Shown one piece after another: positions 26,966 through 38,103 of a stretch of 64,000 nt of DNA. The DNA is from Mytilus trossulus (taxonomy: Eukaryota; Mollusca; Bivalvia; Mytilida; Mytilidae). Numbering within the stretch: position 1 is the stretch's first letter; each line of letters begins with the position of its first letter. The position numbers were made by a program, and so were the translations under genes. The stretch covers positions 36,036,692-36,100,691 of the forward strand of contig NC_086380.1 of NCBI RefSeq assembly GCF_036588685.1. Direction: 5' to 3'. Below the pieces are notes generated by a model. That model was not told the origin of the DNA and did no database searches. It saw only the letters and a list, made by a program, of their open reading frames with translations.

Positions 26966-29900
26966 TCCTATAGATTGTCAACTGTTGATTATATTGATAA
27001 TTCAGAATCGTCACTGAAGCTGGAGCACGATGTGTCATTTGTATGCAAGCGTGAAATCAATTAATACTATGTTCTATTACAAAAAATATATCAATGCGTG
27101 TAGTGTCTCCCTTAAAATGAACAGGTTTATAATTTTACATGTACGCATGCTTATTTTATTTCCTTTTAGATCATAAAAAGCTATAAAAGAGTGGCGAACG
27201 ATACCCGAGGGACAGTCAAATTGAAAAAAAACTGACAACGTCATGGCCGAAAAAGAACAAAACAAAAATACAACTGATAGTACGCATGAAACAACACAGA
27301 AAACTCAAGACTAAGCAACATGCATGAGCACCATCAAATACTAAGGGGGTGTTCTACGGTGCTCCGGAAGGGTAAGCAAAACCTGCATCAAATGTTGATC
27401 CTAATCCTTGTAAAATTATTCATTGCTCCAATGTTGTGAACATGGTAAAAATAATTATTTCAGAATTCAATGGAACAGTCATCATCTTCATCTGCATTAG
27501 TTGCTTTCCTTGAAAATAATACATGAATACAGTGTAGCAAACACATACGCACAAACATCAAAACTTTCATTAACCATTTTAAATCATTTCAATAAGACTA
27601 TAAACATGATAAATGAAAACAAATTAGCTCCCAATAATGATAACATAAACCAGAGTGATCTTAAATTAATCACAGCGAAGGGCTAGGAAACAATTTGTAT
27701 TGATAACTTAGTTAGTATTATAACAATATTCCACATAAGATGACAGCTACTTTATTCAAATATGAGGACTTTGTAAATAATTGTTACTATTAATTAGTAT
27801 GATTTTTTTATGACAATTGATAAACATGCTACTATATAGCAGATGTTAAGAAAATATCAATACTTTTTCATTAAACAAACTTAAATTAATATTATTCCGC
27901 TCAAATACAATACACTATATCATGATTTCAACATAAAGCATATTTGCTTTATGGGATATTTTACACAATTTATTAACATTAAAGTTGTGTACAAGTAGCA
28001 TACGTATCCCATGATATACTTAATGTTAATTAGAATATCAATCAACTAAATTGTTCAAAATATAAGCTGTCAATCAAAAAGTGTAACAATGTTTGACAGA
28101 AGATGAGTCAGAAGTAAGATATGGTCAATCTATACGTTCGCTATGAGTAATCTCAGGTACTTTATATAGCCTTTAATTATCACCCACGATTTATGAATTT
28201 TAAAAAGCGGTTTACTACCGTTGCCATTAGTCATAACCAGTCATAATCCACGTGTAGTATCCGTGCATTTGATCATGGGCATACAAATCCTGCGTGTTTC
28301 TAGAAAAACAATGCTGGGATGTGCTAACGGCATAGGAACATTCTCATCGTCATTTGGCATAATGTAAAAAAAAAACAAAAAAAAAACATAACGATCAACT
28401 AACTGTCGATTGTATCCATATAATGTTACAAGCCATAACTTGAACTCGACAATTTTTGATGTTCTGTGCCCGGAGAAAATTACGGACCTTCGGAATTTTT
28501 GGTAGGAAAACTGACAATCCTAGTCAATTAAAACAAATTAAAAACAATTTAAATCAGAATACATATGGAATAACTGATGTACAAAAACAAATGTAAAAGA
28601 CATTGTAACAGGAAAAACTTTGCTGGAGATTCGGGTATGCGAATCACAGCTTCTTATTGTTCACGAACTTATTTAAACGGAGAAGTTGGATGCCGAATGT
28701 AAAATTGTGATCTAAATATCTAAGTAAATGAAGGCAAACAACAGTGTAAACATCATATAATTTAATCAATAAGTACAACTTTTATCATGAAGAAAAAAGT
28801 AGAGAAAAGGAGCTTTCAATAATGATGTCAATATGTACCTGTTTTCTAAATAGGTATGTGACATATAAACTAAACTTACATGAATCGGTTCAAATGTGTA
28901 AGAATGGTTCAAAATATATAATTAACATATCAATATATAAATGTAAGGAAAAAAATAAAACGCTAAAAAAGAAACCCAAAAAGTGTGTATTGAATGACAA
29001 ATCAAGAATTACATTATCAGTATCAAATTCTAAAGGAAAGTTTCATTGTAAAAAAACAAACAGAAAATAACAATAGCATAACTTTAGATCTGTATGGAAA
29101 AAAAGCAATTATGTAAAAGCCAAAGTGCATAAACCTTTATGATATAAACAATCCTCTTAGTATTTTTATTGCATGAACACAGCTTACACCATTGAATTTG
29201 ATATACTAATATTCTACATGTTATAGTATTGTAATATGATTAAGTGATATGGGGTTTGTGAAGGTTATTTTTTTCGTAAAACTTGTCTCTTGTTAATTCA
29301 CACATGCTCGTTTTGTATAGACAAAAGTCACATGCTTTTTGAATTGTGCAAGTGTAGCATACTTATATATGTGAAGCCTCTATTTGTAAATAAATCACAA
29401 GTATATGACATATTATTTTTTACAAGTAACCCCATCTGCTATACTGACATACCCATTGACAAAAGAATTTGCAATCTATATATTGAACGAAATAAGGATT
29501 CGGTTTTGCTTATTTATGCTAGATATTGAATCAGTTAGTAAAACACAATCAGTAAGAATGGTTGCGAAGATATTACAACTAATAATTGTTCTAGTATCGA
29601 TGACAAATAGTGTACACTGTTGTAGGTGTCGTGGTTATTCTCACCCTCAAAATCAATTCTGCTCTGCTGATTATGGTAAGTTTTAGAATAAACTGTACAT
29701 CAAGTTTCATGATTTAATTGTTTCCGTAACAAAAAGAATTTTTATATTTTTTTGGTATCTTAGTTAACGTGAAATGAGGGATTTGTTTTCGCGAATGGAT
29801 TTTTTAATGAAATGGTTAGTTTGAACATGATTTCCTCGTCACATAAAAACTATACTTTCCAAACAAAAAAACAAAACCAAACATGCCAGAGTTATTGTAA

Positions 29901-31654
29901 AAAAAAACATTTTCTCAAAAACCTTTGCGATGCGTGATAGCTTCAAAGAAAGGCGTAAAAGAATAATGAGGACAGTTGAAGGTGCAAATCTTGTTGTATC
30001 CGTGAAACCCTAGATGTAAGTTTTGAACGACATTGACTGGCTATACAGCCCTTATACGGTCAACAATCCGTGTAATCTAAAAGATGGTGGAATTTATGTA
30101 CAGGATATCTAATATTTTAATTAAATTCAATTAATAAGCTGGGTTTTTTTCTTACTTGAAACGCTGAGCTGAGACTAGAATCAGATGCTCGGAACATTAA
30201 TATTTTCATTGTTTGTTGTCGGGCAAGTGAATAAGAAATGCTGTCACTAGACTGTATGATACGAAACAATTCACGTCTTCCAGCCTATCATGACTATTGC
30301 GACGCTACCAGAGATAAATTATAACTTTTGACCGTTAAGGTTTTGATTTAGTTCGGACTTCTTAATCCGGCTTTATTTTATCAAAATAAGTTGAATAGCG
30401 GTGAATCACAATTTATTCATAAGATACGAAATCTGTGTACATATGTTACAATGATCTGGGTCAATATAGTCATTTCGGTGTACAGTTTTAGCTCTGGAAG
30501 TAAGATGATGCATCACCCGACCATTTTAACGCCGCTTGATTTAAAGATGAGCATTTAGGCGTGTAATTAACCTCCATAGTGGCTTTTCAAACGACCGCTC
30601 TCACACAGCTTGTGCTACTGTTTTACTTTCTTGCCAACCATAAACGAACAGTGTTCCCCAAGCTGACTACATCAACATATCTTAACGCCGAATTACATTT
30701 TGGGATGATTTGAAAAAATGAAAACAAAAGGTAATAAATTTCACGCGTCCGAGACACTTTTTCTTGAGTTACCTTTTCCAGGATCAGTCAAAGCCGAAGA
30801 TGAATAAAACAAAAATAATTGATGATCTTTATGAAAATGACCAAAATTGCCAAATCCGTAGAAGGTACACTTTTCTTGAGGAAGTTGAAGCCTAAGTTTC
30901 AAAATGCATAGGCAGATACTTTTGAAAGGTACAGTGTATGTTAAAGATCATATCAGTACAGACGTTTTGGCTTCAGAGCTGATGATACCCTCGGATGTTG
31001 AGCCAAGCCCTCATCAGTATAGGCGCAAATTATGGTCTCAACACCATGAATTGTTGAGAACTCTCTATGAGGTTTAATGGTAAGCTAGTTTTTTTCATAT
31101 CTCCCAGGAAAACAAAATTCGACTGACACCATCGTGTCGTTTTTCAACTATTAGACTGATACACAAATTATAAAGACTGAATGTTCTGCGATTAACAAAA
31201 CGGATGAATCGAAAGAAGCACAAGAAGTGTATAGACTAGGAGAAATATGGTTGGTTTTATAAGAAATAAAGTGACTTGAAAGCGTTTTGTTCAAGTTATT
31301 TGTTGTTTGTGGTGACAAAGGAAAACAGTCATACCAGACAACACCGTGACAATATTAACGTTTTTTCTTACCTTTCTTGAAAAGTAGTCATCAACTACCG
31401 TATCTTGATTAGTATCCAAATGATTTTTATGTATTGTTATAACATTACTGTCTTTGAGAGCAAAAGGTTCAACAGCAAAATCCTCGACTGACTGGTTGTA
31501 AAGAGGTAACAAAGCAGATACATTGACTTAGCGGTTGTAAAGAAAAAAAACGGATGGTTCCAAATAGTTATTGCAAAGATATGATGAAATGACAATCTCT
31601 ATTACTCCAAGACTGAATACCCAACACGAGCCTCACTTAAAACAAGGGTCAATA

Positions 31655-31925
31655 TAAAAGAGGGGCGAAAGATATCACAGGGACAGTCAGACTAGTAGAT
31701 ACAAAATAAATTGGCAACGTCATTGCTATAAAAGAAAACTTATAACGTCATGGCTAAATCATATAAAGACAGACAGACAAATAAAAGTACACAAGAAAGA
31801 ACATAGGAAACTAAAGACTAAGCAACACGAACCCCACACAAATCTGGCGGTGATCTAATGTGAAGGTCTAGAAGATCCTGCTTAACATTTGGCACCCGTA
31901 ATGTGCTCCACAATGGTATGATTAC
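31655..31925 (-). repeat. Dispersed repeat, ggagcaggatc family, reverse copy
   Basis: Reads, on the + strand, gaggggcgaaagatatcac through gacagtcagac and aactaaagactaagcaacac to agaagatcctgctta. This is the reverse of the 24170 repeat with many differences. It sits in intron 1 of the disrupted TIMP-like copy 3. A second, shorter reversed stretch lies at about 32560-32680 in its intron 2. Confidence 0.55.
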
Positions 31926-32990
31926 TGATAAGGTATAGTACTGTAGTAAGCATTTTAAGGAAAATCCTGTGATAGTTGATACGAGATTTAAACATGCATT
32001 GTTGAATGCTGAAATGTTAAATTAAATGTCTATGTCATTTGGTCTCTGGTTGCGTTTGTATATATATTATTTTGTAGATATGATGTATTGCTTTACAAAT
32101 GTATTGTTTTGTTTTACAAAAGCATCATATGGTCAAAATATTGTGTGCCTTTTCAGTATTGTATGGCGAAGTCACCAAGGAAAAGCTTATTCCAGGTGCA
32201 CCCGATGACGTAAACAATAATTTAGCTACTTGGGAATATACATTGAAAATTATTTTCAAAATGAAGGTAAGAAGCAGTATTGAAATCGATCAAAACATAT
32301 GCATGCAAACTCATTGAATTTCCTAATATACTAGTAAGTACGTTGTGTATTCTCGCAAACTTTGTCATATAAGACATATGCATAAAACAACTACTATATA
32401 GTTATTTTGTTTATATGATAAGAAATTGTATAGATTATATGCGTTCATCATGAACAAATGAATTACAACTCAACTGTATTCTAGCTTTTCAATTGATTAG
32501 CGAGACAGCATTTTTAATAATAAAAAGATAAACAAACAAATTCTAAAAGATTGTTTAAAGTCATCAGTTGAAAATAAACTGACAACAACATGACAAAAAA
32601 ACCCAGATACCAATAGATAAAAAAATGATACAAAACACAACACAGAGAACTAAAGACTGAGCAATATACGAACACAATCCGCCAAAAATTCAACATTATA
32701 ATTTGAGACAAATTGCTATATCATCTTTCTTTACATTAAGACAAGAATAGCCTATCACAGTTTAAGCAAAGACAGAAACCCTATCGGATAAAAAAAAATG
32801 TGTAAGGTTTGTTTGTTTCAAGACTTACACTTTGAGTTGCTGATCGCCTAACTCTCGGGCTTCCATTTCCGGAATTTAGTTTTGTCTGGATTAATGTATT
32901 TTTTTTTAATTTACCCTTACGTTTCTAGAAGGGCGACTACTCAGAATGTTTTCTTCAACTTTGCACTTGTTTGGCCATAAAACTGTTTTG

Positions 32991-33067
32991 ATCTGAGCGT
33001 CCCAGATGAGTCTTATGTAGACGAAACGCGCGTCTGGCGAATGAAATTATAGTTCTCGTATCTTTGC
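32991..33067 (+). ncRNA. Hammerhead ribozyme-like repeat, one core change
   Basis: Core order is CAGATGA (for CTGATGA) at 33003-33009, stem II gtc/gac around loop ttatgta, GAAA, minimal stem III acgcgcgt, then the GTC triplet at 33032-33034. The flanks, gcgtc before and tggcg after, could pair as stem I. The U-to-A change in the core probably weakens or abolishes cleavage. A tail copy, aggtacctttgataactat, appears at 33108-33126. It lies in intron 2 of TIMP-like copy 3. Confidence 0.65.
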
Positions 33068-36000
33068 TTACAATTCTTAGTCGTAAGCAATTTTGTGAAA
33101 ATAACTCCAGGTACCTTTGATAACTATTCGTGAGGTTCCGTAGGTTGTCGAGATGAGATGAATCGTGTGGGTATGATTCCTGGTGATTTAAAGTAAAGTA
33201 ATGAATGTATTTTTATGAAAAGTTCTAAAAACATGGAGTATTAAAGCATATATTGTTTTCACGTATAATTAAAAGATAAACGATATAAAATGTATTGAAA
33301 AAAAAAGAGTTTTGAGTTCTTTTCAAATTGGTCAAAATATCGCGTATAATCTTTTAAATTCACTAGGAATAAAACAAAAGACAACCCATCAAAGATACAA
33401 GGTTTTAAATATTTTACGTCAACCATGCCAAGTGTTCTTTTCGCAAAAAAAACCTCAACTGTGACGTCCCAATCGTAAAGTTGAGAACATAACGAAGTAC
33501 AAAGAAGAAGAGCATACCAAAAACATGTGCAAAGATTTATCTCCATGTGTACATGTTGTAAGGTTAAATTTGAACACTGTGAATAGCATGCATTAAACAT
33601 TTGTTAAACTGTGATGTAAATTTACGGGCTTAAAATGTTAAACTTTTTCAAAAATAATCTGTCCATTTAAATTTAGAATATCTTTACTGATTGAATTATG
33701 TATAACGATATACATTTAAATACAGGGTGTGACAGAAGGAGTTGGACAAGATGTTGTCATAGAGACAAGAGGAAATGGTGCTCTCTGCGCTTTACTGTTG
33801 GCCAATCTTATATTTTAATGGGTAAACCTACTGTATCAAACTTAATTGTACCATTGCAATGAATTAAAACAGCTGTTGACTTAATATCATTTAACAAACA
33901 TTAAATTTGGAGCTTCTCAATATCCTATATTTTCAGAAACTGAACATTTTGCGACATATATACGTGTTTTAATACCTCTTAAGTAGCTTTTGCCTTCAGA
34001 AATACTTTAAAGTGAACGATTTGTTAATGTATTGATGACACTTGTCTGATATGGATCAGCCGGTGTTGACAATTACTGATATTGTACAAAATTGGAAATG
34101 TTAATAAATCTTATATATACTTTTTACTCGTTTAGTGTAATAACAGAACACCAACTTTACAATATTTGAAAACAATGTTGAAAAGATAAGTTAATCAAGA
34201 AGAGCTTAGAAGGAATTCCCTGAAGGGTTAGTCGTTCATTATATCAACAAAAAGAGTATCTTAAAAGATATAGAAAATCAGCAAAATATTTTCATTTTTT
34301 CTTTAAGGAGGCAAAAAACCTGATGGAACGAAAACAATATATTTGTGTGATTTTAGGAGTACACTTGACTCTCTTTCTCCATTTCAAGCGTTTTATTTGT
34401 TTACAAGACGTTCTATAATTTCAACTGTAGAAGAAGATGCGTAAGTAATATATTGTTAATGTAGATCATAGGTATATGTTTCCCGAGGTATTATATTCGT
34501 ACACTTTGCCACTTCGTACAAAAATAAAATAAAAAGGATGGGTAACCGTGCTATTTTTCGAGTCGTTGAAAATTGACTAAATTTGCTTAAAATCACCATG
34601 AAAAAAACACATTTTTGTGCATAAAAAAATATGAGATATAACTTTAAAATAAATTGTGAGAAGTTAGGTTTTATACTATGTTTTAAGAAAACAAAAATAA
34701 AAAATGGTGTCATCGAACTTTTTCTTGCTACAAGTAAAAATAAAAAAGTTCCCCTTTCAGAACAGCATAAATATGTTCTAAAAAGAGTTATCTCCCCTTA
34801 AATGACTTAGTTAAAAGAAACAAGAAGATTTGAAAACAAAAATGTTTTGTATTTGTTAAAGTATTTCGGAAAATGCAAATATATCAGCAAATTGTCTTAA
34901 TATAAATAAAAAGTCAAATATCTATAAAATTGCAAATCTGTCTACAAATTTGCAAATTTGGGCAAAAAACTAGACTGATAGTGTACTGCAATAGTACAAT
35001 CCAAGATTGCGGTATACCATGAATCTACCTTAAATGACTTTGCATATGCTTGTCCTTGTTTTTGATCTTTTAGTCGACTATCATTCTGATGCTTAACAAA
35101 ATAGATAAGAACTGGTATGATTGCCAATGAGACAATTCTTCACATAAGACCAATTGGCACAGACATTAACAACCATACATTTATGTCACCATATGGCCTT
35201 CAACAATGGTCAAAGTCCATACCGGATTATAGGTATCAAAGTCCTCGAAATGACAAATATAAACAAAGGCAACAGTAGTATACCGCTGTTCAAAACTCAT
35301 AAATCCATGGACAAAAAACAAAACAGTTCAATCGAAAAAGATAACGACAAAAACAATAAACGGACAAAAAACAATAAACGAAACATTGATACATAGCACA
35401 GCAACAAACGACAATCACTAAAACAGGCTCCTGACTTTATTAATGCACATATAAACAGTTTTTTTAACATCATTACGGTGCCTTGCATATGGAATGTATA
35501 TCTTTAAGTGGACATATATCCACTCTCTTGTTAAAAGTTCTCATATTTGCTTCATGTTTGTGTATGTTCTTTTGCTTGTTATCGACTTATTGATATACAT
35601 AATGCAAGTATGTGTTTGAGTTTCAAGAACACTGCTTAGAACCAAACCACCTTTTCAAGAGTCTTCGAGACTATCAAAAAAAAGATTTACAACTGGTTTG
35701 TAGTGATACCAAAAATAACAACAGATAACAATATACTTTTAATTTTCAGAAAATTGGCCCAAAATCAATAGGTTGTAAATATAACTCGGAAAATCAAAAT
35801 GATAAGACTACTAGATGTCTTGCTAAGAACGCACTTTGCAAAAGAGAAAGAAGACGATGTCGCTGGGTTAATAATGAAACATGTTAGCTAGCTATTTTCA
35901 TAAACACGCTGAACCTAAATGAGGTATTGACTACGCATGGAAATTATTTAGCAGACTTTCTGATTGACTTGATTATTTTTTCATTAAAAGTGGATGTCTG

Positions 36001-37044
36001 TTTCAAATTATGTAGTTGTGATCTGTTTTAGAATGTAAGGTTAAACACTCATTGAACATGCATTTCTATAATTAGATGGCAACCAATTGTATTGTAACAA
36101 ATAACCAACGTGTGGTTGTCGGTGATGTCAGGAGATGATTCTATTCCAAATACACGCTCACCATTATGATATAAAAGGATACTTTTAAAATGCAGCATGC
36201 TATCATATGAATTGAAGAAACTGTATTTTGAGTTGGCATCATTGACGGTCCGAGTTGATTTTGAAATAATAAATAAATAAATATTCAACAAATGAGTAAA
36301 TCAAATACAACATAATAGTTTTTTTTTTTATTAAGTTTAATAATAAATTGATAAAGATAAGTAAAAATTGGAATAAACATTAAACAAAAAATATTTGTTT
36401 TTTGCAGTATGCAAATTCACCAACAAGGAAATGATATTGTTGTGTAAATTATAACATTTAACTTATATAGCTCAAATCCTCTTTCAATACTCTGTCTGAG
36501 CTTTCATTATAGAAGGTCCTAGTTGACTTATAAGTCGGTCCGATTTGACTCTTAGCGAGTTGTCCTGTGCTAATGTACTTTTCTGCCTGAGTTCTGGTGT
36601 GACCCCGTCTAATTTGTTGAAAATAATTTGATGATTATCAGCTGTATGTATACATAACCTGTATAGTGTAATTCGATTTTTGCATATATATCTACGTAAT
36701 TAAAAGTCTCCATATATAACCAATCTGTATTTCTTCAACAAAAATACAAATTGATCGGCATTAAATTTTCGAACTCGTCTAAGATATTGCTAATATAAAC
36801 TTATGATATAGGTTTCATAGAATTTGGCAAGATTTATACATATATAAAAGACGATATAAGTTTAATCAAAATCTCTTAAGAACTATACAATCATGTGACA
36901 GCGGACGGACGCCCGGTCTTTCTGTTTTCCTGCAATGTGTTGCGCGGCTATAAAATGGATTTTAACTTCATCTTAACTTGTCAGGGTGCAAACGTTATAA
37001 CAAATACCACATTATTTCACCGGAACAAAATTCTGATTTTATCG

Positions 37045-37325
37045 ACCAAAAAGTGAAAATTGAAAGTAAATTTTAACAAAACGCATTTGACTAGCAGGTC
37101 CAGCAACTGTAATTTCTTAAATCCTGCTGACTGTCATTTGCGATTGTCAAAAAAAGCGGACCGCCAGATGTAACAAAATGGGTCTTATTATCTTAATTAA
37201 TTACCAAACAGAAAACATTATACTTGCGGAAGAGATAGTTAATCCACGACATGTGGTGAAAACATTTGTACACCATATCCGGATTTCGACAACTTATGTC
37301 CTTCAGTGATGTTAGAAGAATAATC
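37045..37325 (+). repeat. Single diverged relative of the 575-bp satellite monomer
   Basis: Shares aacaaaacgcatttgacta (37077 on), cctgctgactg, agatgtaacaaaatgg and the exact string acaccatatccggatttcga with the satellite, in the same order and spacing but with many differences and one non-matching middle block. It stands alone in non-satellite DNA about 11 kb from the array. The short frames seen in the array monomers are not kept here. Confidence 0.75.
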
Positions 37326-37995
37326 ACTTTATTCTTTGTCCATGGACCCTTACTCTAGACACAATATTTAGAACGGAACAATGTTTGAACTTGATCTGCA
37401 ACTTGTCATGACAAAACAACATACAAATCATCAAATCAATTATATTTTAAAAGCGTGATAAATAAAAAGTGTGGAAAACTAATTATTTGCGTGAATTTTA
37501 CAAGTTCAAGAACCATAACTCTTGACAAAATCATCAGTCCGTAACCACATTTGAACTTGATTTGCAACTTGTCATGATAAACCTATTTACCAAATATTAA
37601 ATCAAAATCAATAAGCATGAAGAAAAAAGTGTTGAGAACTGATTTGCCGGACTGACGGATAGACAGACAGAAACAGACAGGCAGACGGACGGAATGCAAA
37701 CATTAAGTCACCTTCGACTTTATCGGGATGATACTAAAAAGAGATTCATCCATATATTCAAGTTTTTGTTTGGAAACCAAATGTATTCGAACGACGACGG
37801 CAATATTGACATCCCCATACTATTATAAATACAGCCGTACATTTTTACTTTCGTATATATAAAAAGGCAATGGAATATAAATTTAAAGCAATATATACAA
37901 TTGTCATTTGGTTTCGTGTAGAAAAGTCTCATTAGCAAGCATACTTCCATATGTAGATGAAACTAATACGTATATTGTGCATAAATTAAATTTGT

Positions 37996-38001
37996 TTTAT
38001 T
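37996..38001 (-). terminator. Candidate poly(A) signal of the EF-hand gene
   Basis: AATAAA on the - strand, about 100 bases beyond the stop codon at 38106-38104. Plausible spacing, but the surroundings are A+T-rich, so chance is possible. Confidence 0.4.
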
Positions 38002-38103
38002 AATATGAAGTTACATAAGGAGAAATTCCTTAAAGATTTCAAGACAATATAATTATCAGTTTCGTTATAATTGGACAGTTCCATGTTGATACATTCTGTC
38101 GTT

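Larger units (their letters stand above)
25355..29557. other. Spacer between TIMP-like copies 2 and 3
   Basis: No supported gene. It holds fold-back copy C, a reversed ggagcaggatc-family repeat at about 27180-27385 and a repeat module around 25900-26060. Short frames at 28822-29070 and 29290-29529 are low-complexity or unsupported. The last 300 bases resemble the flank of copy 1. Confidence 0.5.
29558..35887 (+). pseudogene. TIMP-like copy 3, disrupted by two deletions
   Basis: Five exon equivalents at 29558-29675, 32157-32266, 33726-33821, 34308-34440 and 35750-35887 keep GT-AG sites and the order of copy 1. Exon 1 gives a 21-residue signal peptide then CRCRGYSHPQNQFCSADY. Exon 2 is clean (VLYGEV to FKMK). 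Exon 3 is 96 bases instead of 103: just after the Cys codon at 33786-33788 seven bases are missing relative to the CGVR-coding stretch, shifting the frame into a stop. Exon 4 lacks one base near 34412-34416, before the NCRRRC codons. Exon 5 is intact, ending WVNNETC. It is clearly closest to copy 1. As written, it would give a truncated N-domain. The clean remainder means the lesions are recent, or are assembly errors. Confidence 0.82.
35888..38103. other. Spacer between TIMP-like copy 3 and the EF-hand gene
   Basis: No gene supported. Possible poly(A) signals for copy 3 lie at 36268-36273 and 36342-36347. It also contains a satellite-related segment (37045-37325), and a partly duplicated stretch around 37380-37600 in which tgaacttgat(c/t)tgcaact appears twice, followed by a gacagacag-rich microsatellite near 37660-37695. 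Confidence 0.5.
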
